This document shows, one piece after another, positions 51,753-60,467 of a stretch of 64,000 nucleotides of DNA. A program made the position numbers and the translations under genes. The stretch comes from Candidatus Dependentiae bacterium Noda2021 (GTDB lineage Bacteria > Babelota > Babeliae > Babelales > Vermiphilaceae): assembly GCA_020886235.1 (NCBI GenBank), contig AP025250.1, forward strand, positions 124,001-188,000, read 5' to 3'. The notes under the pieces are model-generated. The model was not told the origin of the DNA, made no database searches, and worked only from the letters and a program-made list of their open reading frames with translations. Within the stretch, counting starts at the first letter, position 1. Every line of letters begins with the position of its first letter.

Positions 51753-52238
51753 ATGAACCAGTCTTACGCTGTTAAAAAGGTTGCTATGTTGCTATTATTG
51801 CAACCTGATTTAGAAAAAGCTGTTACATTCTATCAAAGCCTTGGATTAAAGCTGGTTTTCCATCTTAAGGATAGATGGGCCGAATTTATGCTTGGATCAA
51901 TCCAAATTGGATTATGCCCAAGTACACAAGATCTGCCTGAGCGTCACACAGGAATAGTTTTTGAAGTTGATAATGTCCGTGACATGTTCAACGCGCTGCA
52001 GCATGAAATTACCTTTATGGCAGCACCTCAAGAAGCGGTGCATGGCATCATGGCAAGTATCAAAGATCCGGGTAATAACATAATTGATATTTATCAACCA
52101 ACGCCAGAAAAAGTGCGTGACTTAGTCGAACAGCAAAAAGCAGCTGAGACGTGTTGCAAAACTGATGCTAACGTTGAAAAACAAGTATCAGAAACCTGTT
52201 GTAAATCTCAAAAAAATAACGTTGAAAATTGTCTGTAA
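51753..52238 (+). CDS. VOC/glyoxalase-superfamily protein with Cys-rich tail
   Basis: 161 residues from the ATG at 51753, preceded by GGAGG; the ATG at 51735 overlaps that site. The single VOC domain has LLLLQPDLEKAVTFYQSLGLK, RWAEFMLGSIQIGLC, TGIVFEVDNV and IKDPGNNIIDIYQP, with possible metal ligands H and E. The C-terminus adds two TCCK motifs and a final CL, which could bind a metal or form disulphides. Function is unassigned among glyoxalase, resistance and dioxygenase types. It lies ahead of groES. Confidence 0.82.
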   Translation: MNQSYAVKKVAMLLLLQPDLEKAVTFYQSLGLKLVFHLKDRWAEFMLGSIQIGLCPSTQDLPERHTGIVFEVDNVRDMFNALQHEITFMAAPQEAVHGIMASIKDPGNNIIDIYQPTPEKVRDLVEQQKAAETCCKTDANVEKQVSETCCKSQKNNVENCL

Positions 52239-52312
52239 TAAAGGCATTTATGGGCTCTTTGTTAAAATTGTTTTATAACAAATATGAGTCTGTTAATATC
52301 AAGTAAAATTAG

Positions 52313-52340
52313 TTGAAATTTTTAGATTATTTTCTATAAT
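52313..52340 (+). promoter_or_regulatory. Promoter of groES-groEL
   Basis: -35 TTGAAA, 16-base spacer, -10 TATAAT, 75 bases upstream of groES. No CIRCE element (inverted repeat TTAGCACTC/GAGTGCTAA) is present, so HrcA control is unlikely here. Confidence 0.7.
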
Positions 52341-52415
52341 ACGAATAACATAAACGTCCAATATAAGGACTGTATTAGGGTAAATAAATCATTATAAAAA
52401 TGCGTAGGAGGCACT

Positions 52416-52694
52416 ATGATTGATACATTAAAACCACTCGGTGACCGTGTATTAGTTAAACGTTTACAAGAACAAGAGAAGACCGCAGGCGGTCTTTTTA
52501 TACCAGATGCAGCTAAAGAAAAAGGCCAAATTGGTGCCGTAGTTGCAGTAGGCCAAGGTCGCAATGAAAAAGGTGTTACCACCCCATTGCAGGTTAAGGT
52601 TGGCGACAAAGTAATTTTTGGCAAATACGCTGGAACTGAAGTTGTAGACAATCATATTATTATTCGTGAAGATGAAATTTTAGGTACTTTTTAG
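52416..52694 (+). CDS. groS: Co-chaperonin GroES
   Basis: 92 residues. [12 protein letters not shown] at the N-terminus, mobile loop [11 protein letters not shown], then [15 protein letters not shown] and [10 protein letters not shown]: all hallmarks of GroES. It caps the GroEL ring during folding. Ribosome site GGAGG 6 bases before ATG. groEL follows 24 bases downstream. Confidence 0.98.
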   Translation: MIDTLKPLGDRVLVKRLQEQEKTAGGLFIPDAAKEKGQIGAVVAVGQGRNEKGVTTPLQVKVGDKVIFGKYAGTEVVDNHIIIREDEILGTF

Positions 52695-52703
52695 TACATA
52701 TAA

Positions 52704-54371
<1,668 letters not shown>

Positions 54372-54388
54372 GATATTTTACCCATCAA

Positions 54389-54430
54389 TCCAAAAATGGC
54401 TCATGGAGTTTTCCATGGGCCATTTTTTTG
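54389..54430 (+). terminator. Terminator after groEL
   Basis: AAAAATGGC and GCCATTTTTTT arms with CATGGA/TCCATG inside the hairpin, 20 bases after the stop. Confidence 0.9.
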
Positions 54431-54684
54431 CCTGTAAGACCGCTCCAGATCGAAACAATTGCAATGTGACATAAAAACTGTCTATTTTTTGCTTTTTTGG
54501 ACATTCTATTGTTACCAGTATAGTCATGCTCTATTCGGCTTCTTGTCAATTTTTGAGCAAAATGGCCCGTGAACGGCAATAATATTTTCTAATTGAATCA
54601 AATTGCTTGATTTCTTCACATTTAGTTTTGTTTGTGTAATATAATAAGTAATGCTGTAACAAGCATATATTTATGGAGGTTAAC
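54431..54684. other. Intergenic region upstream of the propeller gene
   Basis: No gene is seen in about 250 bases. It contains one copy of TTTTGAGCAAAA (54551-54562) and a likely -10 box TATAAT near 54641. GGAGG precedes the gene at 54685. Confidence 0.45.
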
Positions 54685-56130
54685 ATGAATAAATTGATAT
54701 TATCATTTTTACTACTCACAGTGGGTGGTACAACATTGGGTATGTATCAAAAAGACGAAGTGCAGGCTCTTGAGTTAAAACAAGAAGCAGCCTTATCTGA
54801 TGAGCATACAAAACAAATCAAGCACATACATTTTTTTAATGATGGAACTATGCTTTCTATAGCCCCAGATAAAGCGGTTTATTGGAGCAAGACGTTTCAA
54901 AAAGTCAAAGAGGTTGTTTGGGAAAATGGTGCACCATTGGTAGTTGCATCTTCTGCTGACTATATTGCCATTGCCCATGATTACAAAAATGTAACCATCT
55001 ATACACTTGATTTATCACACAACGCTGAATTTAAGTTTGAATCAATGCTTATTGATTCATTATGTTTTGTGAATGACAATCAGTTGATTGCAGCAATGAC
55101 CAACGGGTCATTAATGTTATTGGATGTGAGTACCAATACAAGACAACCATACATTTTACGAAAAGATAATAACAACGCCAAAGTAACGTCAATGAACTAT
55201 AATCAAGCTAAAGAAATTCTCAATATTTCTTGGGACGATGGGTGCATTGGACAGTGGGACGTGAGCATGCGTGAAGGATTGCCCGCATTAACTCTTGAAA
55301 CACATGCACGCGTTAAGGATTTTGCTTACACAGATGGCAAAATGATCACTCTCTCAGATGATGAATACATGCGTGTGTGGAATAAATGCGATGCATTAGG
55401 TAGTCATTCAGTACAAGCAACATTCAATGCTGGTAAAGGATGCTCTGTGTTAACCGTAAGCGCTGATGGTGTATATGCAGCGGTTTCTCATCTTAATGGC
55501 ATAAGTATATTTGATGTACACAATAAAGAACTTATTGAAAAAGTGTCATTGCCATCACGTGCGCACAAAATTACTTTTGCACCAGATAACTCATTGATAA
55601 TAGGATTGAAAAATCGTCTGTTCCGACACGTGATTTCATATCAGCCCGTAAACATGGTACACGATGTAAACCCAGTAAACGAGCAGAATGATGCAGCATT
55701 AGATACTCCTGAACAACGATATTTTCAAGCATGGCAACAGTTTGCTCAAGTAAAACAAAATGCAAATATTCAAGAGAGAATAAGCAACTTAAAAGGATTA
55801 CTAACTAAGTCTTTTAAGTTAGATGATGCCACTGAAAAGGCTTTTAAGAGACTTATTCAGCAATCTATTGCTACTTCATATTTCGATCATGCACGTGCCC
55901 AAACAAGTACACGAGATCGTTATCAAGAGTTGGTTGCGCTAAAAAATAGCAACTATTTACAGTCCTACGACTATGCTGAAAAAGCAGCATTTGAACGTAA
56001 CATACAAAATGAAATTAACAAAATTGGATTGGTACGCTCTTTATGGTTTACCTGGTCTGGTAGAGCTACCAATTGGGTGACGAGTAAAGTTAATACCACC
56101 TTGATGAAATTAACTCCAATTTTGACATAA
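54685..56130 (+). CDS. Exported WD40-like beta-propeller protein
   Basis: 481 residues from the ATG at 54685 (GGAGG upstream). Signal peptide MNKLILSFLLLTVGGTTLG. Residues about 30-330 form repeated four-strand units with WD-type ends (ISWDDGCIGQWDVS, LSDDEYMRVWNKC, VSHLNGISIFDVHN). The C-terminal 150 residues are helical (AWQQFAQVKQNANIQERI, RYQELVALKNSNYL) with a possible membrane-proximal end. Propellers bind proteins; this may be a periplasmic or exported scaffold. Regulation may involve the palindrome at 54551. Confidence 0.7.
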   Translation: MNKLILSFLLLTVGGTTLGMYQKDEVQALELKQEAALSDEHTKQIKHIHFFNDGTMLSIAPDKAVYWSKTFQKVKEVVWENGAPLVVASSADYIAIAHDYKNVTIYTLDLSHNAEFKFESMLIDSLCFVNDNQLIAAMTNGSLMLLDVSTNTRQPYILRKDNNNAKVTSMNYNQAKEILNISWDDGCIGQWDVSMREGLPALTLETHARVKDFAYTDGKMITLSDDEYMRVWNKCDALGSHSVQATFNAGKGCSVLTVSADGVYAAVSHLNGISIFDVHNKELIEKVSLPSRAHKITFAPDNSLIIGLKNRLFRHVISYQPVNMVHDVNPVNEQNDAALDTPEQRYFQAWQQFAQVKQNANIQERISNLKGLLTKSFKLDDATEKAFKRLIQQSIATSYFDHARAQTSTRDRYQELVALKNSNYLQSYDYAEKAAFERNIQNEINKIGLVRSLWFTWSGRATNWVTSKVNTTLMKLTPILT

Positions 56131-56149
56131 CACGAAACTTTGCAATAAA

Positions 56150-56178
56150 GAACCCTGCAGCAATGCAGGGTCTTTTTA
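56150..56178. terminator. Terminator between convergent genes
   Basis: ACCCTGCA/TGCAGGGT 8-base stem, GCAA loop, CTTTTTATT tail at 56152-56180. Confidence 0.88.
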
Positions 56179-56748
56179 TTGCAAAAGACATCGTTTTTGT
56201 TTGATTTCTTTCTCTAATCTGTCCACTTCAGTGTAATGTACGCGCAATTTAATCGCAGACTGAACATCGTCAAATGTTCCTTGTTGGATTGCTGTTATTA
56301 AAATTGAACGATTTTCATTCAATTTATTTTTTTTCTTTTCGGCCATATTTTGTATGTCAGTGCCTGATTTGAATTTCTCAAATTGTACTAATGCATTATG
56401 CAAATCTTGCTTGTGGGCAGGCAACACATCTTGTGTGTTGTTTTCCAACGTTTTTGTGCGCTGTAAAATTTCAAGTATATTTTGTTTAAAATCAAAAAAC
56501 GTTAATTTATTAGTTAGCGCCTCTGAAGATGTTTTGTAATGAGGAAATGATAACACCTGATTATTAGTGCTTGTAATTTCATTGTGCATGAGAGCATACA
56601 GTAGCGATGTTAAGACAATAGTTTTTTGTTTTTCATCATCACTTGTTCGCCGGTTAGTGGTTTTTGTTTGTTGTGGATATTCACTGGCCGTCAAAACAGG
56701 GCTTGAAATCACGGCCAAAAATAACAAAATGGTATTACATGTTTTCAT
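56176..56748 (-). CDS. Exported hypothetical protein, helical
   Basis: 190 residues. Signal peptide MKTCNTILLFLAVISSPVLT. The mature protein is helical and charged (KKKNKLNENRSILITAIQQG, DRLEKEIKQKRC), with possible coiled coil at the end. Not recognised. It precedes the porin-like gene's stop by about 70 bases on the same strand, and could share its transcript. Confidence 0.58.
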   Translation of the reverse strand: MKTCNTILLFLAVISSPVLTASEYPQQTKTTNRRTSDDEKQKTIVLTSLLYALMHNEITSTNNQVLSFPHYKTSSEALTNKLTFFDFKQNILEILQRTKTLENNTQDVLPAHKQDLHNALVQFEKFKSGTDIQNMAEKKKNKLNENRSILITAIQQGTFDDVQSAIKLRVHYTEVDRLEKEIKQKRCLLQ

Positions 56749-56819
56749 ATCAAAGATCCTTTACGTTGCCTTTGTTGCTCATGTAATAATCGTAAATAAC
56801 ACGTGATAAAATCAACACC

Positions 56820-58316
56820 TTAAAAAGATGCACCCGCTTTAAACCAAAAGCCCCACACGGTTAGTGCGGTATTTTTTTGAGGGAATTCAGCATAAAAACC
56901 CAGACCTAAAAAACTATCAATGGCTTGACCCATATGAAAAAATCCGTAAGCAGCGTGTGCGCGATGATTAAGTGAAGCACGAGCGGATGCAGATTTTAAA
57001 TTAAGATCAATTGCTCTAATAGGCACGAATACAGGACATCCACAGTCATCAACATCATTGGGCGCTTTGCATGAGATAGTGCTTTTGCTTGCAGATGATG
57101 CCATTTGAATAGGTGCGCAGGGGTCTAGTGGCCCACACCCAGCTATGCCATAAATTTCTTGAAAACAATCAGTCAGCTCAATGCGTTCATCGGGTTTACC
57201 CCAAATACCGTAACCAATTTCAAATTCGCCTTTATTGTTGATAAAACGCCATCCGGTTGAAAAATCTACCCGGTTAAATGGTCTGACTGTTACATTTTGC
57301 GTTAGGATATTGTTTGCCGGAATATTCTGATCAGGGGGACCATTTTTTTTGTTCAATAACAAATAGCGACTCCATGGCCGCCCTTTAAGATCGAGGGTTC
57401 TATATTCATTTCCGCGAATTAAAAAAATACTTTCAAAATTAATGAAAAGACATGAAGAATAAGCTGAGTTATCTCGATTGAGAACGATCTGAAAATTTAC
57501 ACCAGTAATAAATCCCAAGTGTCCATTGTTGCCAAGAAATGGATTAAAAAGGTATTCGGCATTTTGACCATGTGCAGTAGGAAATGAAACACCCGTATAA
57601 TAAATTACTTCAAAATCATCACATGCTAAATAGGCGCGGCCAAAGCGTATGGTAAGCTCGGCTAAACCTAAACGAGAATGGCCTGTGGGGCGTATTTTGG
57701 CATAGCGCCAGGATGGTTGATTAAACGCGGCGATTATGTCTTGAACTGAACAGTCTCCACGTCCGTTTACATCATATTGTTGAAAATGAATATTATTATC
57801 AACCGCAACGATGGGTGCACTAAAACTAAGCCATGCATCACCAATAAAAGGGACTTCTTTTAAAATGCAGGACAAGTCTTGATTGTAGTCAAAAATTACG
57901 GCAACTTGTCTTTGACAAGGATTGATAGTAAACCTGCCTCTGAAGTTGGGATTGTTAATACCAAGCCATTCTGCACGGATATCACGAAACTCGTTGGTAG
58001 GAATGCAATCACCTTCAACCAAAAGCTCTTGTTTACATCGTGGCAAAAAATATTGTATCGTGCGTTCATCACTTATTGATTGTTGATACATGCCGCGGAT
58101 TTGAAAGCTTGCTTTTAATGGACCTCTTTTGTTGTAAATGAAATTATGCCATACCGATTGCCAAGCCGGCACATTTTGATAAATCGGTTGGGTAAACATG
58201 AATGATTGACTAGTTTTCAGATTGGGGGATCGAAATCGTATAAATTCATATGATGATCCCTTAAGTACTGATGTCGCACATACAAAAAAGAGGACACCGC
58301 GGAGAAAAATGTTCAT
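56820..58316 (-). CDS. Porin-like outer-membrane protein, paralogue of the 2.7 kb gene
   Basis: 498 residues from the ATG at 58316 (AAGGA 8 bases upstream; a TTG two codons earlier is less likely). Signal peptide MNIFLRGVLFFVCATSVLKG. The mature part has many amphipathic strands with aromatics (IQMASS-type loops, LGNNGHLGFITGVNF, RVDFSTGWRFINNKGEFEIGYG) and ends in KAGASF, a terminal Phe typical of outer-membrane barrels. It contains a Cys-rich loop (CFQEIYGIAGCGPLDPC). Same family as the 2690-4321 product. Pore or adhesion function unknown. Confidence 0.65.
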   Translation of the reverse strand: MNIFLRGVLFFVCATSVLKGSSYEFIRFRSPNLKTSQSFMFTQPIYQNVPAWQSVWHNFIYNKRGPLKASFQIRGMYQQSISDERTIQYFLPRCKQELLVEGDCIPTNEFRDIRAEWLGINNPNFRGRFTINPCQRQVAVIFDYNQDLSCILKEVPFIGDAWLSFSAPIVAVDNNIHFQQYDVNGRGDCSVQDIIAAFNQPSWRYAKIRPTGHSRLGLAELTIRFGRAYLACDDFEVIYYTGVSFPTAHGQNAEYLFNPFLGNNGHLGFITGVNFQIVLNRDNSAYSSCLFINFESIFLIRGNEYRTLDLKGRPWSRYLLLNKKNGPPDQNIPANNILTQNVTVRPFNRVDFSTGWRFINNKGEFEIGYGIWGKPDERIELTDCFQEIYGIAGCGPLDPCAPIQMASSASKSTISCKAPNDVDDCGCPVFVPIRAIDLNLKSASARASLNHRAHAAYGFFHMGQAIDSFLGLGFYAEFPQKNTALTVWGFWFKAGASF

Positions 58317-58439
58317 TACCAAATCCTTTTAGAGCTATTCTAGTTCGCACCATAAGCTTAGGATAGGTTGCGTATAAAAACAAGTAGGTCGTGTGTATTT
58401 TATGCATTCAAGCACAGCTTTGAGTAGGTAAGTCAGGGA

Positions 58440-59108
58440 TTATATCACGTGATCATGTATGAGGAGTTTTTCTGCAATTCGCTCAAAGAGGGGAGCAGCT
58501 ACAGTTGAGGCGTAAAGATTCTTTTGTGCAGCTTCTTTTACAAATACCACTAACACGCGTTGGTAATTACCTTTTTGTATAATTCCCGCACAGGTGTAAA
58601 TATTTTTTGATGGATTATAGCGTCCGTTTTCAATAAGATTTGCAGTTCCTGTTTTGCAAATAATGGTATAGCCCTTGATGGCAGCGCGTTTAGCAGTTCC
58701 TTGCGTGGTTGTTAACTCTAATATTTCTTGAATTGCATCAATTGTTTTAGTGCTGTAAAGTTGGCGTTTAGGCATTTCTTTTTGAGCTGAATGCACCAAT
58801 TGGGGCTGGCAATCAAAGCCCTGATTTGCAATGATCCCCATGACGCGCGCAAGCTGAAGTAGGCTTAATCGCACTTCGTACCCATACGATAATGAAATAA
58901 TTGATTGTTTAGACCATGAAGAGGGCGGATTTATAAATCCAGGATTTTCCCCTGCAAGATTAATTCCAATTTTTTGCCCAAGTCCCATGCGCTTGTAATG
59001 GTCATATAATTTACTTCCTAATCTCATGGCAACTTGTGCGATGCCGATATTGTTTGATACTGCCAGTACTTGTTTAAAAGGAATAATACCTCGCTTTGAA
59101 CTGGTCAC
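58440..59108 (-). CDS. ftsI: FtsI/PBP transpeptidase, C-terminal part (after frameshift)
   Basis: Continues the transpeptidase domain begun in the preceding part: SNNIG (the S-x-N motif), then KTGTAN (K-T-G). The reading frame begins at a GTG in VTSSKRGIIPFKQVLA, which is not a plausible natural start since it is inside the domain. Adding one base near 59117 fuses both parts into a single chain of about 545 residues, normal for FtsI. All three catalytic motifs are intact across the two parts. Septal cell-wall cross-linking needs the full enzyme. Confidence 0.8.
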   Translation of the reverse strand: MTSSKRGIIPFKQVLAVSNNIGIAQVAMRLGSKLYDHYKRMGLGQKIGINLAGENPGFINPPSSWSKQSIISLSYGYEVRLSLLQLARVMGIIANQGFDCQPQLVHSAQKEMPKRQLYSTKTIDAIQEILELTTTQGTAKRAAIKGYTIICKTGTANLIENGRYNPSKNIYTCAGIIQKGNYQRVLVVFVKEAAQKNLYASTVAAPLFERIAEKLLIHDHVI

Positions 59109-59113
59109 AGTAT

Positions 59114-60079
59114 TTATTCTCCGCCCTCAATAACTGCAGTGGCGCTATTCCTACAGTCGATTAGTTCATCGGGTGTTACTACTCCTTCTTCAAGCGCTGC
59201 CATGGCAGCAAAAACTTTAATAACTGAACCTAATTCATACGCATCTTGTATAACAATATTTTTAGTAGCTTGTGTATTTAAATGTATTCTGTCCTCTGGA
59301 TCAAACGATGGAGCAGTATTGAGCGCAATAATTTCACCCGATGCAGGATCTAAAACAATTGCAGCAGCAGATTTTGCGGCCAGTAACTCTAACGTTTCAA
59401 CCAGTTCTTCTTGTACCAAGAATTGTAGATCACTATCTATTGTCAGCATCAGTGATTTGCCCTGCAGACCTTGTTCATGTGTTTCTCTACTAAAATAAAA
59501 GCGGCCTGATCTTGCATCGCGTTCCAACAGATATTGAGATGGTTTTCCAGCAAGATGATCATTATAGGTAAACTCAATGCCAAGTACCCCAGCATTATCC
59601 ACATCGGTTACGCCTACGAGGGTAGCAGCTGATGGATTAGGATAATATCTATTTGGTTCTTGTAAAATTTTTATGTCGGGTAGATTATGGGTTTCTATCA
59701 GTTCGATCTCCGCGGGCGTTAATTTTCTTTTGATATACATAAAAGAGCTATGTTGTTTTTTTGAAATTTTTTTATAGGCATCAGGAAAATGTGTTTTTAA
59801 AAAATTAGTGAGCGGGACTTTTTGTGTCACTTTATTGGGGAGTATAAAAGCGCTCCAGCTCTGTGAGTTGATTGCAAGGGGTTTTCCATTTCTGTCTAAA
59901 ATATCGCCGCGAATAGCATTAGTGGTTACTTTAATATGATATTGTTTTTCACCAAGCTGTGCATAGTAACTACCTTTTACAATTTGTATGACATACAGAT
60001 TTGCAATAATAAGTATATAGAGTAAAAAAAAGCTAAAAAAAACAAGTATACTGCGCGAGGAAGTAGTAGAACTAATCAT
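59114..60079 (-). CDS. ftsI: FtsI/PBP transpeptidase, N-terminal part (frameshifted)
   Basis: 321 residues: one membrane helix (ILVFFSFFLLYILIIANLYVIQ), the pedestal domain starting RGDILDRNGKPLA, and the start of the transpeptidase domain up to the active Ser in YELGSVIKVFAAMAAL (S-x-x-K). It stops just after VIEGGE at 59114. The expected continuation reads on in the next frame. Loss of one A in the run at 59113-59118 explains it; neither slippery sequence nor start site is seen at the junction. Overlaps the FtsL-like gene by 8 bases at its start. Confidence 0.82.
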   Translation of the reverse strand: MISSTTSSRSILVFFSFFLLYILIIANLYVIQIVKGSYYAQLGEKQYHIKVTTNAIRGDILDRNGKPLAINSQSWSAFILPNKVTQKVPLTNFLKTHFPDAYKKISKKQHSSFMYIKRKLTPAEIELIETHNLPDIKILQEPNRYYPNPSAATLVGVTDVDNAGVLGIEFTYNDHLAGKPSQYLLERDARSGRFYFSRETHEQGLQGKSLMLTIDSDLQFLVQEELVETLELLAAKSAAAIVLDPASGEIIALNTAPSFDPEDRIHLNTQATKNIVIQDAYELGSVIKVFAAMAALEEGVVTPDELIDCRNSATAVIEGGE

Positions 60080-60344
60080 ACGATATTTTTCTTATTTGAC
60101 TGATTTTCATTTTGCGCATTTTTAGTTCATTAAGCGCAAATTTTTTAATCGCAGATTTATTAGATGCAAGCGTATGTAATTGATGGAGTAATTCTTGTTT
60201 GGTTTTTTTTAACGATTTTAATTCATTATCTTGATTCTGTTTTAAATAAGATAATTTGATCCAATTACTTTGTTGATAAATATAGATAAAAACCAAACAA
60301 CATTGTAACGCAATAAAGAGTGATATTTTCATAAAACGCTTCAT
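60072..60344 (-). CDS. ftsL: FtsL-like cell-division protein
   Basis: 90 residues: short basic N-terminus, one membrane helix (ISLFIALQCCLVFIYIY) and a coiled-coil-prone periplasmic part (LKSLKKTKQELLHQLHTLAS). Small size, topology and position directly before ftsI fit FtsL, which with FtsB activates septal peptidoglycan synthesis. The sequence itself is too variable for a firm match. Confidence 0.72.
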   Translation of the reverse strand: MKRFMKISLFIALQCCLVFIYIYQQSNWIKLSYLKQNQDNELKSLKKTKQELLHQLHTLASNKSAIKKFALNELKMRKMKISQIRKISYD

Positions 60345-60427
60345 AGATTACCTCTGTTTGCTTATGTTCCTGCCAAATGTTACTTAATTTTGTACATGGT
60401 AGTCAAGCAAGCGTAGGTAAAAAATCT

Positions 60428-60459
60428 GTAAAAAAAAAGGAGCTCATTAAGAGCTCCTT
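60428..60459 (-). terminator. Terminator after bamA
   Basis: AAGGAGCTC/GAGCTCCTT stem with a 5-base loop; on the minus strand a T9 run follows. Confidence 0.92.
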
Positions 60460-60467
60460 GTGTATTG

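Noticed and set aside
52239-52415. CIRCE element upstream of groES
   Set aside because: Looked for the TTAGCACTC inverted repeat and did not find it.
59108-59120. Programmed -1 frameshift in ftsI
   Set aside because: No X-XXY-YYZ slippery heptamer or downstream stimulator is visible; a lost base is simpler.
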